NCBI GenBank assembly: GCA_039962225.1
Contig: JAMPKV010000042.1
Span: 1 to 37,950 of the forward strand
Length of the DNA: 37,950 nt
DNA from: Microcoleus sp. AS-A8
GTDB taxonomy: Bacteria > Cyanobacteriota > Cyanobacteriia > Cyanobacteriales > Coleofasciculaceae
Direction: 5' to 3'
Positions within the stretch are counted from its first letter, which is position 1, and each line of letters opens with the position of its first letter. The notes under the pieces are model-generated. The model was not told the origin of the DNA, made no database searches, and saw only the letters and a list, made by a program, of their open reading frames with translations. Below, one piece after another: positions 7,129 through 15,345 of the stretch. Position numbers and translations under genes: made by a program.

Positions 7129-7295
7129 TAATGATGTAGGGGCGAAGCATTCGGACGATTAATTTTGTGACTCAACCAAGATTTTTATATCCGAATGCTT
7201 CGCCCTCCTACGACTCACAGGGCGAAGCATTCGTGAATATAAATCCGGGATTAATTCATAAATCCTGGCACGAATGCTTCGCCCCTACATCATTA
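7129..7295. mobile_element. MITE-like nested inverted repeat, 167 bp
   Basis: A perfect 25-bp terminal inverted repeat (7129-7153 with 7271-7295; contains GATGTAGGGGCGAAGCATTCG) encloses a second, inverted copy of its inner part: CGAATGCTTCGCCCT (7192-7206) and AGGGCGAAGCATTCG (7219-7233). The GGGCGAAGCATTCG motif thus occurs four times in alternating orientation, with no coding capacity. The ends are TA, so a TA target duplication is conceivable. It is best described as a non-autonomous palindromic repeat between the 6633 gene and rmlA. Confidence 0.75.
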
Positions 7296-7355
7296 CTGAA
7301 TCGTCGGCGCGGCTAAAATTTGGTTGTCTTTCTGAGAATTAACCTCATTCAAACC

Positions 7356-8429
7356 CTAAGACAGCTCAATCTGGCTATCGTCACCAATCATGAACCGCAA
7401 AGCTTTAGGGCGTCTGGGGGCAATCTTCAAATGCGCCCGTTGTCCCAGCACACTGTCCACAATCCGCTGGTGAATGCCCTCCACCTTGGCTCCCTGCAAA
7501 ATCACGCTATGCTCAAGGTCAGCCTCAATCAGGGTCACGTTGTCAGCGATGCTGCTGTAGGGTCCAACAAAGCTGTTTTCCAGGTTGCAGTCGTTCCCAA
7601 TCGTCACGGGGCCGCGAATCGTACAATTTTTCACCGTCGATCCTTTGCCTATCTGCACACGTCCAATCACCTGACTTTGCTCGTCAACGTCACCCTGGAT
7701 GTTTGAGTTGAGACAGGTATCCAGAATAATCCGGTTGGCTTCTAACAAGTCGTCTTTCTTCCCGGTATCCAGCCACCAGCCTTTGAGTTGATAGGCTTCT
7801 ACCTTGGAAGAATCGTCAATCAGGTATTGAATCGCATCGGTAATTTCCAGTTCACCTCTGGGAGAGGGTTGAATATTGGCGATCGCGTGGTGGATTGTGG
7901 GAGAAAACATGTAAATTCCCACCAGCGCCAGATTCGAGGGAGGGTCTTTAGGTTTTTCGATAAGCTGCAACACTCGCCCCTCTTCATCCACCTTCGCCAC
8001 ACCAAAAGCACTGGGATTACTCACAGGGCAGAGTAGGGTTAAGGCATCTAGGCTTTTGGTGTTAAACTTCTCCAAGAATAGGCTGAGTTCGCTTTGAACC
8101 AGGTTATCCCCCAGGTACATGACAAAGGGGGAATCGCCTAGGAAAGGCTGGGCGATTTTAACGGCGTGAGCCAATCCTGCGGGTTGGTCTTGAAGAATGT
8201 AGGTAATCTTGGCTCCAAATCGCTCTCCATCGCCGGTTTTGGCTTTGACCTCGCCGCCGGTTTCTGGACTGATGATAATCCCGATATCGGTGATTCCGGC
8301 TTCAACAATGGCTTCAATCCCATACCACAAAATGGGTTTATTTGCAACAGGAACCAGTTGCTTTGCCCCAGTATAGGTAAGGGGTCGCAAGCGCGTGCCT
8401 TTACCGCCCGAAAGAATAATTGCTTTCAT
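7356..8429 (-). CDS. rfbA: Glucose-1-phosphate thymidylyltransferase (RmlA, long form)
   Basis: RmlA couples dTTP and glucose-1-phosphate to dTDP-glucose, the first step towards dTDP-rhamnose. The N-terminus has the nucleotidyltransferase signature SGGKGTRLRPLT (residues 7-18) with the catalytic Lys in GAKQLVPV, and MYLGDN for metal binding. At 357 aa it is the long form with an extra C-terminal left-handed beta-helix (about 250-357, hexapeptide-like), as in the RmlA-long family common in cyanobacteria and actinobacteria. The start codon overlaps the rmlD stop by four bases (ATGA), so translation is coupled; it is the last gene of rmlC-rmlD-rmlA. A different sugar nucleotidyltransferase is unlikely given the linked rml genes. 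Confidence 0.95.
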   Translation of the reverse strand: MKAIILSGGKGTRLRPLTYTGAKQLVPVANKPILWYGIEAIVEAGITDIGIIISPETGGEVKAKTGDGERFGAKITYILQDQPAGLAHAVKIAQPFLGDSPFVMYLGDNLVQSELSLFLEKFNTKSLDALTLLCPVSNPSAFGVAKVDEEGRVLQLIEKPKDPPSNLALVGIYMFSPTIHHAIANIQPSPRGELEITDAIQYLIDDSSKVEAYQLKGWWLDTGKKDDLLEANRIILDTCLNSNIQGDVDEQSQVIGRVQIGKGSTVKNCTIRGPVTIGNDCNLENSFVGPYSSIADNVTLIEADLEHSVILQGAKVEGIHQRIVDSVLGQRAHLKIAPRRPKALRFMIGDDSQIELS

Positions 8430-9328
8430 GAGTGATAGGAATAAAGTTCTAGAAGCATTTGTCTAAGTGCCTGTCGCCAATGGGGAGGATGGCTTCCCAA
8501 AACGGCTGAAATCTTTTTCCCAGACAGCACCGAATAAGCCGGACGCTGAGCTGGTGTGGGATAGTCCGCCGTTGCGATCGGCACGATTCGCTGCACTTTT
8601 AACGGGAAGCCTAGGGGTTTGGCTTCCTCACAGATGGCAACAGCGAAGTCGTACCAACTGGCAACACCACTATTGGTATAGTGGTACGTCCCCGTTGGGA
8701 AATTAGGCTGTGCTGGATCTTGGCTTGATTGGGACACCAGTGTGGCGATCGCTTGAGCCAGATCAGCCGCCCAAGTGGGGGAACCCACCTGATCGGCGAC
8801 GACACGAACCTCTTCGCGTTCTGCGAAAAGCCTCAGCATTGTTTTAACAAAGTTAACCTTGCCAAGGCTGCCATAGACCCAAGCGGTTCTCAGAATCAGG
8901 TGGTTTGTGCAGGTTTGGCGAATCCCTTCCTCCCCTTCGAGCTTGGTTCGTCCATAGACACCAAGGGGGTTGGTGACATCGTCCTCGGTGTAGGGTGTAT
9001 TTTTCCCACCATCGAAGACATAATCGGTCGAAACGTGAATTAGGGTAGCTCCTAGCTGCTGAGCTTCAAGAGCCATGACTGTAGGTGCCGTAGCATTGAT
9101 GGCTTGAGCCAGTTCCGTTTCCGTCTCTGCTTTGTCAACTGCCGTGTAGGCGGCGGCATTAACAATCACGTCAGGTTTGATTTCAACTAGACGCTGACGA
9201 ATGGTGGTCTCTTGAGACAAATCCACCGTCGAGCGATCGACCCCAATTACCTCCCCCAAGGGAGCTAGGGTTCGTTGCAGTTCTTGACCGAGTTGGCCTG
9301 TGCAACCCGTGAGTAAGATTCGCCTCAT
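8426..9328 (-). CDS. rfbD: dTDP-4-dehydrorhamnose reductase (RmlD)
   Basis: RmlD reduces dTDP-4-keto-L-rhamnose to dTDP-L-rhamnose with NAD(P)H. The 300-aa product has the Rossmann motif GCTGQLGQEL (residues 8-17), STDYVFDG (100-107) and the catalytic YxxxK pair Y125/K129 in YGRTKLEGE, all standard for the family. It overlaps rmlC by four bases at its start and rmlA by four bases at its end, giving a tight operon. It is full length. Confidence 0.95.
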   Translation of the reverse strand: MRRILLTGCTGQLGQELQRTLAPLGEVIGVDRSTVDLSQETTIRQRLVEIKPDVIVNAAAYTAVDKAETETELAQAINATAPTVMALEAQQLGATLIHVSTDYVFDGGKNTPYTEDDVTNPLGVYGRTKLEGEEGIRQTCTNHLILRTAWVYGSLGKVNFVKTMLRLFAEREEVRVVADQVGSPTWAADLAQAIATLVSQSSQDPAQPNFPTGTYHYTNSGVASWYDFAVAICEEAKPLGFPLKVQRIVPIATADYPTPAQRPAYSVLSGKKISAVLGSHPPHWRQALRQMLLELYSYHS

Positions 9329-9870
9329 GGGAACATCTCTGCCTCCTTAAAGGACTTACCGGCTTGGTCTTTAGCGGATACGATGGGGGTTTCTTCAAGG
9401 GGCCACGCGATCGCTAAATCGGGGTCATTCCAGATGACGCATCGTTCATACTGAGGAGCATAGTAATCGGTTGTTTTGTACAAGACTTCAGCAAATTCCG
9501 AAACAACACAAAAGCCGTGGGCAAATCCCACAGGCACCCATAGCTGTTGCTTGTTCTCGGCGCTGATTAGCGTCCCAACCCATTGACCATAGGTTGGAGA
9601 GCTTTTTCTCAGATCCACGACCACATCAAATATCGCTCCGGCGACTACACGCACTAATTTCCCTTGGGGTTGTTGAATTTGGTAGTGTAAGCCACGTAGG
9701 ACATTTTGAGTGGAACGGGAATGATTGTCTTGGACAAACGGAGCGTCTACTCCTGTTTTTTCGCAGAAGGCTTTTGAGTTGTAACTTTCTAAGAAGAAAC
9801 CACGCTGGTCTTCAAAGACTCGCGGTTCGATAATCAGAACGTCTGGAATCTTAGTCGGGATAATATTCAT
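9325..9870 (-). CDS. rfbC: dTDP-4-dehydrorhamnose 3,5-epimerase (RmlC)
   Basis: RmlC epimerises dTDP-4-keto-6-deoxyglucose at C3 and C5. The 181-aa cupin shows the family hallmarks: FxDxRGFF near residue 22, RGLHYQ with the catalytic His at about 62, VPVGFAHGF (112-120) and the Tyr-rich TTDYYAPQ. It is the first gene of the rmlC-rmlD-rmlA operon. RmlB (dTDP-glucose 4,6-dehydratase), which makes its substrate, is not in the window and must be supplied from elsewhere. Confidence 0.95.
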   Translation of the reverse strand: MNIIPTKIPDVLIIEPRVFEDQRGFFLESYNSKAFCEKTGVDAPFVQDNHSRSTQNVLRGLHYQIQQPQGKLVRVVAGAIFDVVVDLRKSSPTYGQWVGTLISAENKQQLWVPVGFAHGFCVVSEFAEVLYKTTDYYAPQYERCVIWNDPDLAIAWPLEETPIVSAKDQAGKSFKEAEMFP

Positions 9871-10428
9871 TAAGCACTCTCATTTCCCAGTACGCCAACC
9901 GGAATTTTTAACGCTTCGGGTTAGCGCGTCACGTCATTATATTCGATCAATTTGCACTTGCCTGCTGCCGAATAGTTCGACAATTGGGCGGGTAGATGTT
10001 ATTAACCTAGAGGAATGCAAACTCACTGAGGAGATCAAACTCTATCTTAGCAACCCAGAAAGTGCTGGCAAGTGTCAGCTGAAGGCTCATGCTAAATCTT
10101 TGGTTTGGCGATGAGATGAATGCTGACCCCAAAACAAATTGCGTAGCATTCTTTGATAGAGTGAGTTGGGGTAAAGTACCTCCAGTAAGCGACGTGAAAA
10201 GATTCAGGGTGAAAAATGTCAGCGCTCTAGAACCGAAATTCTGGAGAATTGGTGGTAGCGAGAACACCTACATTCGTAGCTCAGTAGCCGATAATAACGA
10301 TGAAGGAAGACAACACAAGATTCGGTAAAGTTGTCTGTATTGTAGAAACTAATTTGTAAGAGAATAGCTGAGTTTACTGTTCCCAAAATCCTGAATTTTA
10401 GCTTGTTGTTAATTTGGAAATATTGGTT
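9871..10428. other. Intergenic region between divergent EPS operons
   Basis: About 560 bp separate the rmlC start (minus strand) from the GT4 start (plus strand), so promoters for both are expected here. I see no convincing gene; overlapping frames at 10007-10267 and 10089-10328 lie on opposite strands and lack supported starts or family-like sequence. No clear operator was found. Confidence 0.5.
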
Positions 10429-11559
10429 ATGTTAAAACTGCTTTCTTTGTTCCCAATTTACTGCACAAATAGAGCTGTCAGTCATGCAGTTTTTTCCTTG
10501 TGCAAGTACTGGCAAGGACCAAATGTTCAAGCACGAATGGTTGTTCCCAATTGCGAACCACACTGCCGTGGTTCTAATCTTGTTGAAAGCGTTCCACGAT
10601 TGCTCAAATGGTTTTATTATCGAAGTTGTGAGGCTCCCATAGCGATGGCAGAAAAGCGTTTCCTAAGAGAGCTCAAGGATTTTGATGCCGCCCACATTTG
10701 GCCTGGTACTACATTAGATGTCTTTCAGAAAACAAAAAAGATTGGCAAACCCATTTTTCTGGAGCGTATTAACACTTATGTTGGGAATTCTAAACGGATT
10801 CTTGATGAGGCTTACGCTCGGTTGGGAATCCCTCCTAACCACGGGATTACTCCAGAAAAAATTCAGGCAGAGCAAGCTGAATTAGAGTTAGCTGATTTCA
10901 TTTGGGGTTGCAGTCCAGAAGTTATCAAATCGTTTCAGGAAGCCGGAGTTCCAGACGAGAAAATTATCCCAACCAGTTATGGGTGGTGTCCCACTCGGTT
11001 TCCGACGATTCATGCTGAAAAACCCCCAACAGATGAGTTTACAGTTCTTTTCTTGGGCACTGTTGGTGTCCGAAAAGGAGTTCACTTGCTTTTGCGGGCT
11101 TGGGAGCGAGCAAATATTAAAAAGGGACGACTGATTATTTTTGGTCAAATTGAACCTGCGATCGCCGAAACGTGTCGTGATCTTCTGGCACGTCCTGATG
11201 TAATTCGCCGTGAATTTAGTATCAATTATGCCTCTGCCTATCGCGAAGCCGACTTGTTTGCCTTTCCGAGTCTGGAGGAAGGCAGTCCGCTTGTAACCTA
11301 TGAAGCGATGGCACATGGCTTACCCATGCTCATGTCACCGATGGGAGCAGGTGGTGTTGTCCGAGATGGGATTGATGGCATGGTTCTTCCCCCTTATGAG
11401 GAGGACGCCTGGGTAGAAGCCTTGCGTAAGTTCGCCAATAACCCAGACTTATGCAAAAAGTTTGGGGAGTCGGGGCGTCAGTGGGTTCAGGAGTTTACCT
11501 GGGAAAAGGTGGCAGCTAGACGTGCGGCGTCGATGCAAGAACTGCTCAAAGCCGCTTAA
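10429..11559 (+). CDS. Glycosyltransferase, family GT4-like
   Basis: The product (376 aa) is a GT-B fold retaining glycosyltransferase. The C-terminal Rossmann domain shows LFLGTVGVRKGVHLLLRAW (about 205-225) and the donor-binding EX7E motif in LEEGSPLVTYEAMAHGLP (about 280-300). No membrane segment is visible; it is expected to act on the cytosolic face on a lipid-linked glycan. I chose ATG at 10429 over a TTG at 10414; neither has a strong ribosome-binding site. It is the only plus-strand gene among the transferases and converges with the next acyltransferase gene, with just 7 bases between the stop codons. Sugar specificity cannot be read from sequence. Confidence 0.9.
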   Translation: MLKLLSLFPIYCTNRAVSHAVFSLCKYWQGPNVQARMVVPNCEPHCRGSNLVESVPRLLKWFYYRSCEAPIAMAEKRFLRELKDFDAAHIWPGTTLDVFQKTKKIGKPIFLERINTYVGNSKRILDEAYARLGIPPNHGITPEKIQAEQAELELADFIWGCSPEVIKSFQEAGVPDEKIIPTSYGWCPTRFPTIHAEKPPTDEFTVLFLGTVGVRKGVHLLLRAWERANIKKGRLIIFGQIEPAIAETCRDLLARPDVIRREFSINYASAYREADLFAFPSLEEGSPLVTYEAMAHGLPMLMSPMGAGGVVRDGIDGMVLPPYEEDAWVEALRKFANNPDLCKKFGESGRQWVQEFTWEKVAARRAASMQELLKAA

Positions 11560-11566
11560 AAACTCC

Positions 11567-12073
11567 TCAGTTGATAATTTTGGCAGGTATCCCAACCGCT
11601 GTAGCTCCCTCCGGTACATCATGGAGTACCACCGCATTCGCCCCAATTTTGGCATGGTTACCGATAGTCACAGGACGAATAATTTTCGCCCCTGCACCGA
11701 TATCGACATGACCACCAATTTTTACCCCAGCAACAACGGTTACTTGTTGCAAAATCAAACAATTGGGACCAATAGTGGCATCGGGGTGAATCACAACCCC
11801 AATGGGATGGGTTAGGAGCAGTCCTCCTTCAATCTGGCAGTTTATGGGAATATCCGAGCCAGCAATAACGCTCCAGAATCGATGTTGGAGAACGTTCCAC
11901 CTACAGAAAAAACCACCGAGTATTCCACCGCGTTTTTGCCACTTTTGATACTCGCGAATTGATTTGAGTAGCTGGCGGCTGGGGTCCCACCCGCGGCTAC
12001 AGGCTTCGCGGCTCCAATCAGGCTCTGTGGCAGAAATCGCAGGAGCTGTTGGTGATTCAAGCGATTCAATCAT
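11567..12073 (-). CDS. Hexapeptide-repeat (serine acetyltransferase-like) acyltransferase
   Basis: The 168-aa product has the left-handed beta-helix pattern of CysE-like acetyltransferases from about residue 75 on: IxxGLLLTHPIGVVIHPDATIGPNC..., with a catalytic-type His in THPIGVVIH, ending in GIPAKIIN. It lacks the N-terminal helical domain of true CysE, so it more likely acetylates a sugar of the EPS than serine. Its start overlaps the end of the preceding similar gene by 8 bases, and the two plus the GT2 gene upstream form an operon. Confidence 0.85.
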   Translation of the reverse strand: MIESLESPTAPAISATEPDWSREACSRGWDPSRQLLKSIREYQKWQKRGGILGGFFCRWNVLQHRFWSVIAGSDIPINCQIEGGLLLTHPIGVVIHPDATIGPNCLILQQVTVVAGVKIGGHVDIGAGAKIIRPVTIGNHAKIGANAVVLHDVPEGATAVGIPAKIIN

Positions 12074-12647
12074 GGTCTTGGGATTTTTGGGATCTGAGAA
12101 TTTTCGCGGGGATGCCTACGGCTGTTTTTCCTGGAGGAATGTCTGATAGCACCACGGCATTGGCTCCGATGTTCACGTCATCGCCAATGGTGATATTGCC
12201 AAAAAGTTTGGCTCCAGCCCCCACGTTGACACGCTTACCCAATTTGGGGGCATCGAACGGACGATCCAGGTAACGATTTCCCATCGTCACTCCTTGGCGG
12301 ATAATACAATCGTCGCCGATGACACAATCCCCATGAATCACAATACAACTCTGGTGTTCGATGACCACGCGGCGACCGAGCTGAGCACTATAAGGCAATT
12401 CAATCCCATAGCTGTTGCGGATTTTGCGAAATAATGAACGGTAGAGGATGCTAAGGGGTGCCCTTATGAATATCGGTTTAATTTTCATTCTCCAGACGCC
12501 GAAGCGATAAACGGCTACGGCTCGAAATCCCGGCTTAGTCCAATCCTTTCCATGAGCAATCCAGTCTTCTTTGAGCTGTTGCCACAAACCAAGCTCTGTG
12601 GTTTCCTCTTCCTTCACACTGGATGTAATCTCTGGTTGTGCGACCAT
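12066..12647 (-). CDS. Hexapeptide-repeat acyltransferase (serine acetyltransferase-like)
   Basis: The 193-aa protein has an N-terminal helical part (about 20-75) with the WxxHGKDWTKPGFRAVAVYRFGVW pattern seen in polysaccharide-linked CysE-like proteins. A left-handed beta-helix follows (about 88-185), containing VVIEHQSCIVIHGD, RQGVTMGN and GIPAKIL. It is probably a cytosolic acetyl-CoA-dependent sugar O-acetyltransferase. GAGGT five bases before the ATG supports the start. It lies 41 bases after the GT2 gene and overlaps the next acyltransferase by 8 bases. The two acyltransferases are different enough to have separate acceptors. Confidence 0.87.
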   Translation of the reverse strand: MVAQPEITSSVKEEETTELGLWQQLKEDWIAHGKDWTKPGFRAVAVYRFGVWRMKIKPIFIRAPLSILYRSLFRKIRNSYGIELPYSAQLGRRVVIEHQSCIVIHGDCVIGDDCIIRQGVTMGNRYLDRPFDAPKLGKRVNVGAGAKLFGNITIGDDVNIGANAVVLSDIPPGKTAVGIPAKILRSQKSQDHD

Positions 12648-12688
12648 AATTTACCTCGGCGGCGTCGTATATTTTCTTTCAGGAGGAT

Positions 12689-13723
12689 TTAAGGCTTGCC
12701 TATCCCGGCTGTGTTTTGGACAAGTTGAGGGGGCTGCTCTCTACCCTTGAGAAACACACTGTTTTGCAGGAGATCACTTAAGAAATTGGGTGGATCGGAG
12801 TCGGGTTTGCTTTGAATCACCCGGCGCAACCTCCACAACCCAAAACCGACAATCAAGGCGGCATCCGCTCCGGCGGTGTACAGCCAACCATAATTTTTGA
12901 GAAAGTACCGTTCTCTGGAATCAAACCAATACTGGGGCAGGCGCTTCGGGGGGCGTTTGGTATCGGTTACCCCGGAGGCTTGACCTACCAGATGAACAAC
13001 GTGACTTTCTGGGACATACCAGCAGCTCCATCCGGCTCTTTTCGCTTGCAGGCAAAAGTCCATTTCTTCGTAGTACATGAAGTAGTCTTCATCCATCAAG
13101 CCAGCTTCTTCAAACACTTGGCGGCGGACGATCATGCTGGCTCCTGCCACCCAGTCGGTTTGATAAGTTTCGTCCGAAACCGGAGGCGCAACAATCCAGT
13201 TGCTCAATATCTTCGAGACTACGCCCAGCCGCAAGCCAAACTCTAGCTCACTAAATATTGAGTGAAAACGGAACGCCGAGCGTTGTGGGGTGCCATCCGG
13301 GTCTTCCAGACGGCTACCGGCAATTCCGACTTTGGGGTGTTCATCCATGAAATCGACGAGTGCCTGTAAAGCACCGGGGCGAACAATGGTGTCGGGGTTG
13401 AGGAGCAGAATGTAGGGAGGTGGATTGGGTGATGAGAGTGCGGTACGAATGGCGGCGTTGTTGCCGTAGGCAAATCCGCCATTCCGTTCTAAAGGCTGAA
13501 AAGACGCCCAGTCCCCCCAGCCTTCGTTTTCGATCGCGGTTTGAATTTTTTCAACAGAGTCATCGCCAGATGCGTTGTCTGTAATCACGACGCGGGTTAG
13601 AGGGAGCGATCGCACCTCACTGACTAGGGAGTGCAAGCAGTCAATTGTTAAGCCAGGGGTTCGGTAGTTAACGATGACGACGAGTAAACGGGTTGGGCTA
13701 TCAAGCTGAGTGGAGTCAGACAT
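12689..13723 (-). CDS. Glycosyltransferase family 2 (rhamnosyltransferase-like)
   Basis: The 344-aa protein has a GT-A fold: VVIVNYRTPGLTIDCLHSL at the N-terminus, NGGFAYGNNAAIR, the metal-binding LLLNPDT (about 106-112), WVAGASMIVRR and the acceptor/base motif YYEEMDFCLQAKRAGW. The pattern is that of the COG1216 group, which includes WbbL-type rhamnosyltransferases. This fits with local dTDP-rhamnose synthesis, but the donor is an inference. A hydrophobic stretch near residue 290 may give membrane contact. It is the first gene of the GT2-acyltransferase-acyltransferase operon. Confidence 0.9.
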   Translation of the reverse strand: MSDSTQLDSPTRLLVVIVNYRTPGLTIDCLHSLVSEVRSLPLTRVVITDNASGDDSVEKIQTAIENEGWGDWASFQPLERNGGFAYGNNAAIRTALSSPNPPPYILLLNPDTIVRPGALQALVDFMDEHPKVGIAGSRLEDPDGTPQRSAFRFHSIFSELEFGLRLGVVSKILSNWIVAPPVSDETYQTDWVAGASMIVRRQVFEEAGLMDEDYFMYYEEMDFCLQAKRAGWSCWYVPESHVVHLVGQASGVTDTKRPPKRLPQYWFDSRERYFLKNYGWLYTAGADAALIVGFGLWRLRRVIQSKPDSDPPNFLSDLLQNSVFLKGREQPPQLVQNTAGIGKP

Positions 13724-13926
13724 AGGTCGTTCTCTCTAAAAGTTTCAAATTTAGGCAAGATGGGAGATAAATCCAATAATGACAGATGAGGCGAGAAGGT
13801 TTTTCTGGGTTCCGCTCTCACGAAGGAAGGACAAGGGGCGAGAATTTCATGAGCAATCAGCAGGAAACATTAATTTAGTAAAGAACAATTATTGACCCGG
13901 TTTCACTCGCATCAATCTGCTCTAAA

Positions 13927-14883
13927 TTATTTAGCTTCCTGCAAGAATTCTCGCTCAATCCGGTCGAGGATTTCTACATCCCTGGTCGCGTCGAACTTGC
14001 GAGCAAATAATTGGGGAGAGTTAACCAATCTCTCAAAATCGCCTGTTTCAAAAACGCGAGGACGAGTTGGGTTGGGATTTTCAAAATCTATCAAGAACAA
14101 ATTGTCATTAACGATTCTTTCTTTCAAGGGGGAATTTAACAGGATAGTCTGAAAAAACATTTCATCAGGTCCATCGACATACCTGAAATAGTTAACAAAT
14201 GATTGATTGTTTTTGACAAAATCATAAATATATTCTACACAGTCCTTAGGAAAACACCAATAGGCAGACCCCCTATAGGGCGTAAATCCTTCTGGAAAAT
14301 TGCGCTTAAAGGGAAACAATGGCATGATTTTTGACCAGAAGAACTCTAAGATTTTGTACCACGTTTTGTTGGCATTACAGTATCTATTATGAGAAGTAAG
14401 GTTGAGTGAACCAAAAAATAAAAAACGCAATTTCCATAAGCGAACATGCCAGTAATTGATATTATCCGCACTCCGGGTCGGCCAAAGACCATCAGTGATT
14501 ACTGTATTGTCCATGTAATCTAGGAAAATTTTTCCTTGGTTCTCTTGGAAAAAATTTTCGATGTAGCGTTTAGATTTAATCGAGTAATCTTGCCCAGTAC
14601 CAAGGATGAGATAGTCAAAATCAATCTGGCTTTCAATGATTTCTTTGATGCCCTGAATAGTTGCTTGGGTATGTCCAAAATCGAACATGTAAATAACGTT
14701 TCGCTTGATAAAGCGAACATTGGGCAGATGACTGAATGCTTTGACGAATTGGTCGTAAGTTTTCTGATCCGTCATTTTGTTGATGTGAATAAAAAATACC
14801 GTGTTTTCGGTATTCCGCGACTCAATTAGACGGAGGAGTTGTTCGGGGTAACGATGGGCTAAAATTAGATAAGCGAGTTTCAT
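13927..14883 (-). CDS. Beta-1,6-N-acetylglucosaminyltransferase-like protein (GT14)
   Basis: The 318-aa product matches the core-2/I-branching (GT14) pattern: AYLILAHRYPEQLLRLIE at the N-terminus, VFFIHINKMTD, LILGTGQDYSIKS, RGSAYWCFPKDCVEYI and GPDEMFFQTILLNSP. The DEMFFQT acidic motif matches the catalytic-base region of the family. Such bacterial genes commonly occur in EPS loci and add branching sugars. The gene stands alone, with about 200 bp of non-coding DNA before the GT2 gene. Its A+T-rich codon use contrasts with the rml genes, which may point to separate acquisition. Confidence 0.88.
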   Translation of the reverse strand: MKLAYLILAHRYPEQLLRLIESRNTENTVFFIHINKMTDQKTYDQFVKAFSHLPNVRFIKRNVIYMFDFGHTQATIQGIKEIIESQIDFDYLILGTGQDYSIKSKRYIENFFQENQGKIFLDYMDNTVITDGLWPTRSADNINYWHVRLWKLRFLFFGSLNLTSHNRYCNANKTWYKILEFFWSKIMPLFPFKRNFPEGFTPYRGSAYWCFPKDCVEYIYDFVKNNQSFVNYFRYVDGPDEMFFQTILLNSPLKERIVNDNLFLIDFENPNPTRPRVFETGDFERLVNSPQLFARKFDATRDVEILDRIEREFLQEAK

Positions 14884-15010
14884 GGTTCACAGAAATTCAA
14901 AAAAATAATTGTTGAAAAAATTACCATTTTTAAGGAAGTTGTGTTGCCGAAAAAGAGAGACATAATCCTAGACCTTAATGGCTTATATTTTTAGAGAATT
15001 TTGCACAAAT

Positions 15011-15241
15011 TCATAAATTTCGCTTCTTTTCGGCTTGAAAACGGAGATACTCTACACCAAGCCGTTCAAAGGCTCGGTGTGTTTGGCGAGACAAGGGAGG
15101 ACCAATTCGGGGTGTAACGGCGAAGATGGGAGACTCTCGCAACCGCCCTCCCCAACGGCGCAGACTCTCGATCATTCGTACAGTCTGATTTTCCAGTAAT
15201 CCGGATTCAACGCAGCAGACAAAGGTAATCGGATGGGACAC
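15011..15241 (-). pseudogene. N-terminal remnant of a cyanobacterial EPS-locus protein
   Basis: A 76-codon frame (GTG start, with AGGAG about 11 bases upstream) encodes SHPITFVCCVESGLLENQTVRMIESLRRWGGR..., then IFAVTPRIGPPLSRQTHRAFERLGVEYLRFQAEKK, before stopping. From memory this resembles the first quarter of a roughly 300-aa protein family found in cyanobacterial polysaccharide clusters. Nothing resembling the rest follows in any frame towards 14884. It is therefore best called a truncated remnant, although a short functional form cannot be excluded. Confidence 0.65.
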
Positions 15242-15345
15242 TGTTATAGTCTCCTAAAAGAAGAATGGGGGTTTGGCGAACAGCGATCGCAATTTCACGC
15301 CTGCTAACCGTTATTGAGAGTTCTTGCATTCGAGGATTTTTTCCT

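Noticed and set aside
7099-7295. CRISPR-like repeat array
   Set aside because: The repeated motif alternates in orientation and the spacing is irregular, so it is a palindromic element rather than a CRISPR array.
10007-10328. Overlapping frames on both strands between rmlC and the GT4 gene
   Set aside because: No supported start and no family-like sequence in either.
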